This document shows, one piece after another, positions 1-9,559 of a stretch of DNA of 64,000 nt. Origin of the DNA: Pachysolen tannophilus NRRL Y-2460 (Eukaryota > Ascomycota > Pichiomycetes > Alaninales > Pachysolenaceae); NCBI GenBank assembly GCA_001661245.1, contig KV454016.1, positions 866,268 to 930,267 of the forward strand, in the 5' to 3' direction. A program made the position numbers and the translations under genes. The notes beneath the pieces were generated by a model. It saw only the letters and a list, made by a program, of their open reading frames with translations, made no database searches and was not told where the DNA came from. Numbering within the stretch: the stretch's first letter is position 1; every line of letters starts with the position of its first letter.

Positions 1-33
<33 letters not shown>

Positions 34-295
34 AAAAAGAAAGTAGTGAGCAAAAAACAAAAAAACACAGTAACAATTAGGGCTTTAACCCTACTTAAAG
101 AGATCTTATGTAAGGATGTGGGAAGATCTATAGTGGAGGAAGGCCATATAATTCCCCTTTTCTTTATTTTCCCCCTCTTCTCCCCCTTATTACCTCCTGC
201 ACCACCACCCTGCACCACAGACCGATTTGAACTTCTTACCCCTTTTTTTTTCAAAGTAGCTATCCATTCTTAAAGAAGATACATACATACATGAA
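1..295. other. Intergenic start of window, no supported gene
   Basis: It opens with a 30-base A run, then a pyrimidine-rich stretch lies downstream of the HOP2 stop. Visible structure: TTAGGG at 77-82 facing AACCCTA at 87-93 (Tbf1-type words in inverted orientation), and a 7-bp inverted repeat AGATCTT (101-107) / AAGATCT (123-129). A 75-codon open frame on the plus strand is low-complexity Pro/Phe/Leu and has no recognisable domain, so I do not call it a gene. Confidence 0.4.
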
Positions 296-1335
296 CTATA
301 ACTTTATGTCTATATTTTCAATTACGACTTCTTCAACTCCACTTTTGTCCTTTATGAAATGAAGAAAGAAGTTAGCATTATAATAATGGTCTATATTAAT
401 GTTTTTTTTCTTACTTTTTGCAAGTATACTTACCAAGACTTTCTTGTAATCGTCGAGATTATCTTTCAACAATTTGCAGAAATTATCAAACTTAATAATT
501 TGTTAATATATTAATACTATTATTTGCTTTTTTTATTGCCTAATTGATGGTACTTACGATTTTTTTCCTTTCTTTGAAGTGTAAACTCATTATCTTTGTT
601 CTTTCTTTAACTTTATCGAGTTCTTCTCTGTTTAAAGTTGGTTTGTCATTGTTAGACAACTCTTTAATTCTTTTATCACTTTTTTCATTTTCTTCTTTTA
701 GTTGCTCTATCTTTTTGACCAATTCATCATTTGAAGGCTCAGATAGTATTTTGTTTAATTCTATGTTTTGTTAGTAGGTTTTATTTTATTTTATTTTATT
801 TGTTTCTTATCTTTTGGTACAGTTTGTTTCTCGAACAATTTATAAGATAATCATACCTATCGATAAATTTTTAACTTCTTTTGAAACTTCATGAAACTGG
901 TTTCGTAATTCATTGACTACTTCCAAAGTAATTTTGTCTTCAGTTGATTCAGTTTGATCTTTTTCATGAGTGCTATGTTCCTCTTTACATACATAAAAAG
1001 TTAATTTCCCATAAGATTTACTAACAATTTCTCCCTGTTCCAGTAAAGAATCTAATGCTTTAATTGCATTAGCCTTACTGATTTTGTTATGTAAATTAAG
1101 AACTATATCAGCTGCTGAATAAGGTCTATACTGCTCTCTCAAATACGTCTTGATTATTTCTTCGGCTATTAAAACAACAAAATTCAAAATTTAAATTAGG
1201 TAAAAAAAAAAATAACAATATTAATGTCAGTTAGTTTTGAACCCCCTTTTGAAAAAAACTTTCTTAAAAAAACATACCTTCATCTCCTTTGACTTGAGCA
1301 TCTTTGGATGTCTTAACCTTCTTCTTCGGTGGCAT
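296..1335 (-). CDS. HOP2: Hop2 meiotic homologous-pairing protein (TBPIP family), five exons
   Basis: Hop2 partners Mnd1 to help Dmc1/Rad51 pair homologous chromosomes in meiosis. I assembled five exons in phase: 1335-1278, 1165-857, 760-558, 490-434 and 349-296. They give 226 aa, near the roughly 220 aa of the family. The four introns (112, 96, 67 and 84 nt) have GTATGT, GTATGA or GTAAGT donors and AG acceptors; intron 2 has CTACTAAC just before its acceptor. The N-terminus is basic (MPPKKKVKTSK). Residues about 20-85 form the winged-helix domain typical of Hop2, with RPYSAADIV and SYGKLTFYV. A Lys/Glu-rich coiled coil follows (about 115-190). The last exon is only 18 codons. The exon joins are inferred from splice signals and phase, not from transcripts. 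A CTG codon occurs in the winged helix (SLLEQG) where the human protein has Ala. Confidence 0.88.
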
Positions 1336-1548
1336 AATCACTCTACAGTTACTTTGATTTGTCTTAGGTTTAAATAAAATATATAGATATTAATATCCTT
1401 TGTCTTTAAATAGTGCGGAAAATATAAGCACTACAACATTGAAAATGTTGTAAATCTATTTTTCTATATAAGGAAACAAAATACTAACAACGTATATATA
1501 TATATATATATATTTTATTTATTTAATTTATTTATTTTTTATTTAATT

Positions 1549-3984
1549 TTATTTGATTTGTTCTGGCATTTTCATGATAGAGATGGCCAAAGCGGTCCAT
1601 CCCAAGAAATGTTTTGTACGTGCTCCTTTTCCTGTATTTTCGTCGTACTGTTCAAAGGCAAACCCTGTTCTTTCCCATTCATTAAAAATATTTTGAACTA
1701 AATTAACTCTTAAATTTTTATAAGTGTCTTGAATTAATTTTTTAGTTTTGGAATCTACTAAATCTGGTTGTTGACCATAGTGTAAAAGGCTCTCTAAGAC
1801 CAAATAATTCATGTTTACCCAAATATTTCCTCTCCAATAATCCTCTCCTGTGCGGAAATATTTGTTTGACTTGGATAATGATCTAATACCATAATCTGAC
1901 CATAACTCTTCTGGATCTCTAATTAATTGAACAATCTTATAGATTTTGGCTGAATTTGCAGGAATAAATTTGTGTAAGAATGGGAATAAAGAAACATACC
2001 CTTTGTTACAAACAAATAAATCTTCATCGTTATCATCAACTGTTACATCACAATAGCATTCATCCTTTTCAGACCAATGTAAATCATCAATATTTTTAGA
2101 AATGTCATGTAATATAGAAGAATATTTTTGGGCATCATCTTGTTTATCCAACAACTCGGCCATGGTTTTAATACTTCTTGTCATGACTCCTATCCATGAT
2201 ATAAGATCGACATTTAACTCAGCTGTATCTGGAGATTCTGCTCGTGGATAATCATCAAGACCACTCAGTAAGCAATGCTTCTGAGTACGGCCTCTCCATC
2301 TATATGCTTCATTCTTCGAAAAAGGTGTTCTTTCAAACTCTTCTAAATCCCCCTTTTGTGTTTTACGGAACCACTCGTAATGTTTTTGTAACTTTGGATA
2401 AATTTCCTTTGCATAGTTTATCAATAATTCTGGATGAGTTAGGTATGCATCAGCTAAATTCTCGTTTTCATAAAATTCTGCTCCAAAGCCACCAAATTCG
2501 TCAACTTTTTTAGGTTCATCAATTAACTGATCATGTCTTTCTTTGGCTAATGCCAAAATTTTGGTAAAAACTAAAAGCATTGTTGGCGGGTTAGCAATAT
2601 GAGGGTTTTGAACTTGAAATTCAGGAGGTACTTTTGATCTTGCTTCAGGACCCAAGATTTGTTCTCTACTTATATATCCATCTTCATCAATAAGTGAGAA
2701 CCAACTTTTGAGAATTTCTAAACTCAAACCAACGTCATATTCAGTGATTGGTAAAAGATGAAAGCCTTCATCCCAATAAAAGCCTCTTGGGAAAAAAGAT
2801 CTACTTGGAACGGAGGTAAATAACTCATGTGCAGGCTCAACTTTCCCATTCAAAAGAGTTGGTTCAAATTTAACTTCATCCAACGGGGTTTCACGATCCA
2901 CTAAAGAATCTCCATAAAAATAGCCAATTCCACCAAGCAAATTTGATAAGAAATCTTTCGCAAAAACAGAATAGTTCTTATCGGAATTGAATGGTGGTTG
3001 CAACTCAAAAGTTTCAGCAAATCTTTCTTCAAAGTGCTTAATAGATGATTTGATTTTACTATTTATATTTTCAGGTGTGAATTTTTCAACAGCATTTTCT
3101 TTGTTAAAAGTGATAAATAATTCAAATTCTCCAACAAAAAATTTTTGTATGAAATGTAAATTACCGTTAAAATTATTCATATTTCTGATTGAAAATAATT
3201 GTTCTGGAGGAACCTCATGTAAATTCTGATGTTCTTTTGTCAATTCTTCAATAGATTCTTTTAACAATGCCATAAAAATATCTTTGGCTTTCCAAATATT
3301 ATCATCGGGTACATGCAAAGATAAATAATGTGTTTTTGATGGATCAGAATTTGGCTTAACCAATTCTTTTCCTTCAGGTTTCTTATTTTTAATACTTTCC
3401 GTAATATCAATATCAAAACCACCACCTAATTGTTCTGCAAGTCCACCTAACTTTACATGGGTTGATTCTATAATATCGCTCTCATAGAAAGAAGTTAATA
3501 TTCCATCACCTTCCAATCCAGCATAAAAAATCAATGAAGTCTTCACGTCTTCATGTCCTTTCTTCGGTATACCTTTTATTTTCAAACCCCAATTACCATC
3601 ATTATCTTTAGCAAATTCTGTAATCAAACTTAATTTGCAATCGTCATCTTTAATAATCTGTCTTCCACCTGTTCTAGGATCATATTTTGTCCAACCAAAA
3701 CCCTTCAAGTTGTCATTTTGATCACACGCATGTTTAATCTTTCCAACTCCTTGATAGTCATCAGCGTTAAACCACATAAGACCCGTCATTAAGGAATGAG
3801 GTATACGAGGCCTGATACCTAGATATAAATTCGACCTATATGGCCCCCAAAGTAATGAAGCATTTGAAGCCTTTGAGTATTGATCTATAAATACCTGATT
3901 CTCGCTGTTTCCATTGAGTACTGTTTCCGAGCTGCAAACAATTGAATACACAAAGATTAAAGCTATCGCAATATATGACTTCAT
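1549..3984 (-). CDS. CWH41: Mannosyl-oligosaccharide glucosidase I (GH63)
   Basis: This ER enzyme trims the outermost alpha-1,2-linked glucose from Glc3Man9GlcNAc2 on newly glycosylated proteins, and its loss weakens wall beta-1,6-glucan. I place the start at the first ATG (3984), because the longer frame begins at TTG. The product is 811 aa. It starts with a hydrophobic signal anchor (MKSYIAIALIFVYSIVCSS). The GH63 N-terminal beta domain follows, then the (alpha/alpha)6 catalytic domain, with PRGFYWDEGFH near residue 400, SGLDDYPRA near 575 and YWRGNIWVNMNYL near 715. A CTG codon at 2268-2266 (residue 573) sits just before SGLDDYPRA, where relatives have Pro or Thr, which bears on the genetic code. 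HOP2 lies 213 bp downstream on the same strand. The order CWH41-TRP5-PGD1 is the same as in S. cerevisiae. Confidence 0.95.
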   Translation of the reverse strand: MKSYIAIALIFVYSIVCSSETVLNGNSENQVFIDQYSKASNASLLWGPYRSNLYLGIRPRIPHSLMTGLMWFNADDYQGVGKIKHACDQNDNLKGFGWTKYDPRTGGRQIIKDDDCKLSLITEFAKDNDGNWGLKIKGIPKKGHEDVKTSLIFYAGLEGDGILTSFYESDIIESTHVKLGGLAEQLGGGFDIDITESIKNKKPEGKELVKPNSDPSKTHYLSLHVPDDNIWKAKDIFMALLKESIEELTKEHQNLHEVPPEQLFSIRNMNNFNGNLHFIQKFFVGEFELFITFNKENAVEKFTPENINSKIKSSIKHFEERFAETFELQPPFNSDKNYSVFAKDFLSNLLGGIGYFYGDSLVDRETPLDEVKFEPTLLNGKVEPAHELFTSVPSRSFFPRGFYWDEGFHLLPITEYDVGLSLEILKSWFSLIDEDGYISREQILGPEARSKVPPEFQVQNPHIANPPTMLLVFTKILALAKERHDQLIDEPKKVDEFGGFGAEFYENENLADAYLTHPELLINYAKEIYPKLQKHYEWFRKTQKGDLEEFERTPFSKNEAYRWRGRTQKHCLLSGLDDYPRAESPDTAELNVDLISWIGVMTRSIKTMAELLDKQDDAQKYSSILHDISKNIDDLHWSEKDECYCDVTVDDNDEDLFVCNKGYVSLFPFLHKFIPANSAKIYKIVQLIRDPEELWSDYGIRSLSKSNKYFRTGEDYWRGNIWVNMNYLVLESLLHYGQQPDLVDSKTKKLIQDTYKNLRVNLVQNIFNEWERTGFAFEQYDENTGKGARTKHFLGWTALAISIMKMPEQIK

Positions 3985-4266
3985 AATCGATATGATTCCC
4001 AGCAATTGAGTTATAGCAAGTTCATCAAAACATTAAAAAAATAGAAAATGAATTATTACTTAGTTGTACAATTTTGAAACTTTTTTTGACAAATTTCGCT
4101 TAGAATAAAATAGTCAAATTTATTAAGTAAATGAAGATTGAAAAGTCTTAAGTTATACTGAATTGAATAATAAATCATTTACAAAAATTCAAATTAATAA
4201 GGAATTTCAATAAAACTATACAATGTGGTTTAAAAATTAGATAAAGAAAAGACATAGTATGAGGTT

Positions 4267-6493
4267 TTAATTTTTTTGTCCAGGCATTTGTTCAAATCTT
4301 AAATCCCAACCAATTTGAGGACCTAATCTTGGTAAAACTTCTGCAACACTTTGAACATCTTTATCACCTCTACCACTTATGGTAATAACAACAGTCTTGT
4401 CCTTTGGCATGGTTTTTGCTAATTCAACTGCACCAAAGACAGCATGGGAGGATTCTAATGCTGGAATGATACCTTCTAATTGTGATAATAATCTGAAACC
4501 TTCTAAAGCTTCGGCATCAGTGGCAGCGATGAATTGCACTCTTCCTGACAGTTTCCAGTATGCAAGTTCTGGTCCAACACCAGGGTAATCTAAACCAGCA
4601 GAGACAGAATGTGTATCGTGGACTTGACCGTCTGTATCTTGTAAGACATAAGTCTTAACACCGTGGAAGACACCAGGTATACCAGCAGTTAAAGTGGCAG
4701 AGTGTCTTTCTGTATTGAGACCATCACCACCAGCTTCAACACCTAAAAGTTTAACGGATAAATCATTTTCAAAAGGTGAAAACATACCACTTGAGTTTGA
4801 ACCACCACCAACACAGGCAACTATTGCATCTGGTAATTTACCATCATTTAATTTTTGAAATTGTTCTTTAGTTTCGTTACCAATAACACTTTGAAAAGTT
4901 CTAACTAAAGTAGGATAAGGATGAGGTCCAATTGCAGAACCAACAACATAATGAGTTGTTTTCAAGTTGGAAACCCAAAAACGGAAAGCTTCTGAAGTTG
5001 CATCTCTTAAAGTTTGAGTACCATTTGTAACGGCAATAACTGTTGCACCTAGTATCTTCATTCTAAAGACATTAAGAGCTTGACGACGTACATCCTCAGC
5101 TCCCATAAATACAGTACATTCTAAACCAAATTTTGCACATGCAGTAGCAGTGGCAACACCATGCTGACCAGCACCGGTTTCAGCAATAATTTTTTTCTTA
5201 CCAAGACGTCTAGCTATCAATACTTGTGCTAAAGCATTATTAATCTTGTGAGAACCGGTATGATTTAAATCTTCTCTTTTTAACCAAATTTGTGCACCTC
5301 CACAGTGTTCGGTTAATCTTTCTGCCTTATGTAAAGATGATGGACGACCAATATAAGAATATAATGATCTAAATTCTTCCCAAAATTTAGGATCTGCCAC
5401 AGCATCTTCAAAACCTTTTTCTAATTCAGCAAGACAAGCATGTAAAGCTTCAGGAACGTACTGACCACCAAATTGGCCAAAACGTGGATTATATTTGTGT
5501 TTTTCTTCAAAAACTGTAGTATCTTTATCCTTTTGGCGATGTGGAACTGTTGCCGGTATAGGTGTTGATATTGAGTCATGTTTTGAAAAAGGAGGATGTT
5601 CACCCAAGATGCTTTTAACATAAGCAGTAGCAGCTTTACCTCTTTCACCTGGTGCAGATTCTCCAATTATTGTAACAATCTTACTTCCAATAACAACACC
5701 ATCTGCTGCAGCACCAACTGTTAAGAAATGCTCTCTGGTACTAACACCAAATCCGACAGCCAATGGAGTGTTACCAGTAAATTTTCTAACTCTTGAAGTT
5801 AAACTTGAAATTGAATCATTGATTGTTCCAGTTGCACCTGTAGTACCCATTCTTGAAACAACATAAATAAAAGAATCTGCAATTTCCCCCAACAATTCCA
5901 ACCTATCATCAGTTGTTGAAGGAGCAACCAATGGAACATAACTCATATCATTTGCAATACAAAAACCTCTAAATTTTACAGCTTCTTCAGGTGGAAGATC
6001 CACTACAATAAAACCATTGGCACCTGCAGCTTTTGATTCTTTTATCATTTCTTGTTCACCAAATCTTAAAATCGGATTATAATAACCCATCAATATAATC
6101 GGAACAAAAACACCTTTACTTCTTGCCAATTTAACTAATTCCAAACATTTACCAACTGTAACACCATTACTTAAAGCCAAAGTATTTGCAGCTTGAATTG
6201 TTGGACCATCTGCAATTGGATCAGAGAATGGAATCCCCAACTCAATAACATCAACACCACCCTCCTGCATTCCTAACAAGATGGGAACCGTATCCTCAAT
6301 CGTTGGATATCCAGCAGTTATAAAAGTGATTAAAGCATTACGACCTTTAATTATTCATTTAAAAGTTAGTACCTTCTGAACGCAATGATAATTCAAAATC
6401 AAAATCAAAAAAAAAAAAAAAAAAAAAATAAAGTATAAATTTCTTACCTTCTTCTTTGCATTTTGCAAAAGTTTCTTTTAAAAGAGAAGTCAT
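4267..6493 (-). CDS. TRP5: Bifunctional tryptophan synthase (alpha-beta fusion)
   Basis: It catalyses the last two steps of tryptophan synthesis: indole-3-glycerol phosphate to indole (alpha), then indole plus serine to tryptophan (beta, PLP). Exon 1 is 6493-6448 ([15 protein letters not shown]), the intron is 103 nt with a GTAAGA donor and TACTAAC branch site, and exon 2 is 6344-4267. The joined protein is 707 aa, the usual fungal length. The alpha domain (about 1-240) shows [18 protein letters not shown] with the catalytic Glu and Asp. The beta domain (about 290-707) shows the PLP lysine in [12 protein letters not shown] (near residue 382) and the phosphate loop [14 protein letters not shown] codon (4551-4549, residue 614) lies in WK-x-SGR, where I recall Ser in S. 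cerevisiae. A TGACTC Gcn4-type half site lies about 120 bp upstream of the ATG. Confidence 0.97.
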
Positions 6494-6895
6494 ATTATAT
6501 TATGGAATAGTTATAGTTAAATTCAAAAGCTATATGATTATCAATAATAAAATATCAATCTTTCAATATACAAAGATAATAGACATTAATACCACTTCTT
6601 TCAAAAAGAGTCATCATATCCATCGAGGCAAGTGAAAAATTTCGCATAGAAAACCTTTTCAGTACTAATTACACGCCGAAAATTCAAATTAAAGATTAAA
6701 GAGAGTTCGGTTAGTTATAAGAGCAATAGATAAGATAAAAGGTAGTCTTACAAGAATATGTTAGTGATGGTATATGTAAGTTCATTTCTATATGATGCCA
6801 ACATGAGATTGTAGAAAATATCCTTTTCCTGTAATGAAATATAAAGTGATATAAAATTAAAAAAAAAATAATAATTTTTACATCTAGTAAAAATT
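6494..6895. promoter_or_regulatory. TRP5 promoter / MED3-like terminator region
   Basis: This 402-bp gap lies between two minus-strand genes. It holds the TRP5 promoter with the Gcn4-like word noted separately, and AT-rich sequence ending the MED3-like gene. I see no ORF or RNA gene in it. Confidence 0.5.
6608..6613 (-). promoter_or_regulatory. Candidate Gcn4 site upstream of TRP5
   Basis: The plus strand reads GAGTCA (TGACTC on the TRP5 strand) about 115-120 bp before the TRP5 ATG. Gcn4 recognises TGA(C/G)TCA and strong half variants, and TRP5 is a general-control gene in S. cerevisiae. A single 6-bp word is weak evidence; the position and the target gene make it plausible. Confidence 0.4.
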
Positions 6896-7299
6896 CTAGA
6901 GTAAAATTGGTTGTGAAGGGTTGTTACCTAAATTCTGGTATCCTTCATTATTATTGTTCTTATTATTATTATTTTCTCCATTTGCAGCGTCATTCAACTT
7001 CAAGTTTTTCCGAGCTCCAGGAGCTTGCTTTGCTCTTGGTTTTCTTGCTGGAATTTTTTTAGTAGCAGCAGTTTTACCAGTATTCGTATTAGTATTAGAA
7101 TTTATATTTGAACTTGTTCCTATAGAACTTGTAGTTCCTGAAGTCCCCGCAGTGCTCGGAATATTTGTATTATTAGTTGTATTTGAAGAATTTGGTGTTG
7201 GAACAATATGCCCCACTCCTCCAATATTACTACCTCCTGAGGTATTTCTATTAGAAATATTATTGGTATTCAAATAACCAGCACTTGGATTATTACTGC

Positions 7300-7336
<37 letters not shown>

Positions 7337-7741
7337 GTTGTTTGCATCTTTATTAAATATTGGTCTTTCAATCTTAACTTCTTGTTTCATAATCGGTATC
7401 ATAATCTTATCATTAACACCGATTTGTTCTTTTGAATACTCAACAATTGGTAAAATCTTATTATATCTTTCAATATAATTATCTAAATTCTCTTTTAATA
7501 TCATCAAACAATTATTTATTTCTTGGAAAAATTCCAAAGGAGTCTTACTATTATTATTATCTTCATTAACAGTTGCTAAAAGTCTTAAAAATGAAATCAT
7601 ATCATATCTTAATGTTGATATCTTAGTTTTCAATAATTGTAATTCTGTTATAAGATCATCTATATTATACTGATCCATTTCTAAATCTTGTATAGATATC
7701 TGATCAGGAACTTTAGATACATCCTCCAAAACTTTATCCAT
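6896..7741 (-). CDS. MED3: Mediator tail subunit Med3/Pgd1-like
   Basis: Med3 (Pgd1/Hrs1) is a tail-module Mediator subunit contacted by activators and works with Med2 and Med15. The first ATG of the frame is at 7741 (a longer frame starts at TTG), giving 281 aa. Residues 1-115 are helical and coiled-coil-like (MDKVLEDVSKVPDQ, then ITELQLLKTKISTLRYDM and LDNYIERYNKILP). The rest is low complexity: an Asn run encoded by AAT repeats (about 7297-7335), Ser/Thr/Asn-rich sequence, then a basic patch ARKPRAKQAPGARKN. The sequence match alone is modest. Position next to TRP5 and CWH41, as PGD1 is in S. cerevisiae (YGL025C-026C-027C as I recall), is the stronger argument. A possible AG acceptor sits upstream of the ATG, but I found no convincing 5' exon. 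Confidence 0.75.
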
Positions 7742-8014
7742 CTTATTATTCCACAGAAACAAATCCTGATTTTTTTTTCTTATTACAAATTTCAACTTTA
7801 CTTTGCTCCAAAAAAAAATAATTTATTATGATTTATTATGATTTATTATTATGATAATTATCTATTCTTTTTTTACTTATAATTACTTTAGATTATTTAA
7901 ACCCATACATTTTTTAATACATTTTTTACACTACAAGGTGTTGATACTTTTTTTAATTGAAAAGCTTTTCATATAAATTATATATTAAAGTAGTAGTTAT
8001 ATATTCATTTGTAT

Positions 8015-9261
8015 TCATCTTTTAACTCTTTCTCTCACCTGTATGGTGTCAGGGGAACTATCTTTATCATATTTCCAATTTAAAATGAATTTTTTTTGCA
8101 AATAGACCCAATCGTGTCCTGTTATTCTTTCTAAATCTTTTTTACTAAATACAAAATATGATTTACCAATACAATACAAATAATAACTTAATATTTTATC
8201 TTCACCAAATTTCATTATTCGATAGTTGTTCAAGTTAAATAATTCTTTATCCCATAGTTTTTTCCAAGTTAAAAAATCGTTATTACACCAACTTTTCAAA
8301 ATTTCTAATATCTTGTATTTTTTCGGAATATAGTTATAATATAAATTAAAAGCTTTCAAATTATCATTATTAAAATGAGAAACATGTAATATCAAATAAC
8401 TTGCAATTTCTTCTAATTCATGACTTGACAAAATATTTGAATTTTTTAATAAGTAATTAATACTAGGTAAATAAGTTTCATAATTCCCAATTTTTGTTGA
8501 TATTCTAATGGAATATAAGAATACTTCTTTACCAAAACTTCCTGGTTTCTGTTTTAATAATGATTCACGTAATTTTCCTTTAATAAATAAATAATTATGT
8601 TTATTTGAAAAGTCAGTTAGTACTTGTTTTCTTTTTTTGTGTTTCTTTTTTTTTTTTATAACTTACTTAAAGACAATAATATACTATCCAAAGTGATTTT
8701 TTCATTTTCTTCTCTTTGCTGTGATGTTGATATTTGTACCAGTGGTGATTCTTCATTTTTTTCATTCAAGCTTAATCTTTCAAATTCAAGTCTTAAAAAT
8801 TCTTTATCTTTATTTTCATAGCAATATTGTATAAACGATTTTTGAATTTTCAGAAAATACAATTTCCTCAATGATTCATTTTCTTGTAATCTTGAATCTT
8901 CACCTCTACTCACTAATCCAAAATCAAGCTTGGATTTTCTATGATATTCTTTTGATTGTTGTAAAAATTTTTGCTTTCTCTTATTCAGTAACGATTTATC
9001 CAGCAACAATGGATCTGATTCCAGGTCCAGCCCAGTTAAAGACAATTTAGTCATACTTTTTCTACCAAGAGAATGAAACTTTGAACTCTTATTACTCCTA
9101 ACAGTCGAATCATTAAATTTCTCATGATCTTTATTATTGGAATTAATTGAATTTTTTTCAAATACATATTGTGATGAACCTTCTTGTTGATCTTGTTGTT
9201 GTTTCTTATTGAATTTCGAATGAGACCAGCTACTACCAGTAGCATAATTACTCTTACTCAT
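8015..9261 (-). CDS. Unassigned conserved protein, two exons, possibly a PCI/Csn8-type subunit
   Basis: I do not firmly recognise this gene. Exon 1 is 9261-8667 from the first ATG, the intron is 89 nt (GTAAGT donor, AGTACTAAC branch site), and exon 2 is 8577-8015; the protein is 385 aa. The N-terminal ~100 residues are polar and probably disordered (Ser, Gln, Asn, Lys). The C-terminal ~270 residues are a compact helical region: LRKLYFLKIQKSFIQYCYEN, then a stretch spliced across the intron that reads SLRKLRESLLKQKPGSFG, GNYETYLPSINYLL and FNLYYNYIPKKYKILEIL. Paired-helix repeats ending in a small winged-helix-like tail recall PCI/Csn8 or yeast Csi1-type COP9 subunits. That is only a guess from pattern. 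The next gene upstream is an MFS transporter on the same strand. Confidence 0.6.
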
Positions 9262-9487
9262 GGACACTAAATATCTTCATCATTGAATAAACACAGGAGA
9301 GAAAAAATTGGCGAAAAATTTATTAATCAACTATAGGAGATCATTTAAAATAAGATCTTCAACAACTCATACCTTCTTCTGTTTGTGGTTGATAATTAAA
9401 AGGGTAAAAGAAAAAAAACACAGGTAGTGCAATACATAATACACTATATACAAACCGAATAGATTGATTACTACTGACTTTCCATTA

Positions 9488-9559
9488 GAGCTAAAGAGCT
9501 AAAGAGCTAAAGAGCTAAAGAGCTAAAGAGCTAAAGAGCTAAGAACTAACTAACTAACT
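9488..9559. repeat. 8-bp tandem repeat followed by a TAAC run
   Basis: Six perfect copies of GAGCTAAA run from 9488 to 9535, with a seventh degenerate copy (GAGCTAAG), then a short run of AACT/TAAC tetranucleotides to about 9559. The tetranucleotide run overlaps the last codons and stop of the MFS transporter, and the 8-bp array lies in its 3' UTR. Confidence 0.95.

Noticed and set aside
46-273. 75-codon frame at the left edge
   Set aside because: Low-complexity Pro/Phe/Leu product over a pyrimidine-rich tract, no domain and no good context.
7297-7335. ATT trinucleotide run
   Set aside because: Encodes Asn in the Med3-like tail; ordinary poly-Asn microsatellite, like those in MVP1, TAF4 and VTC5.
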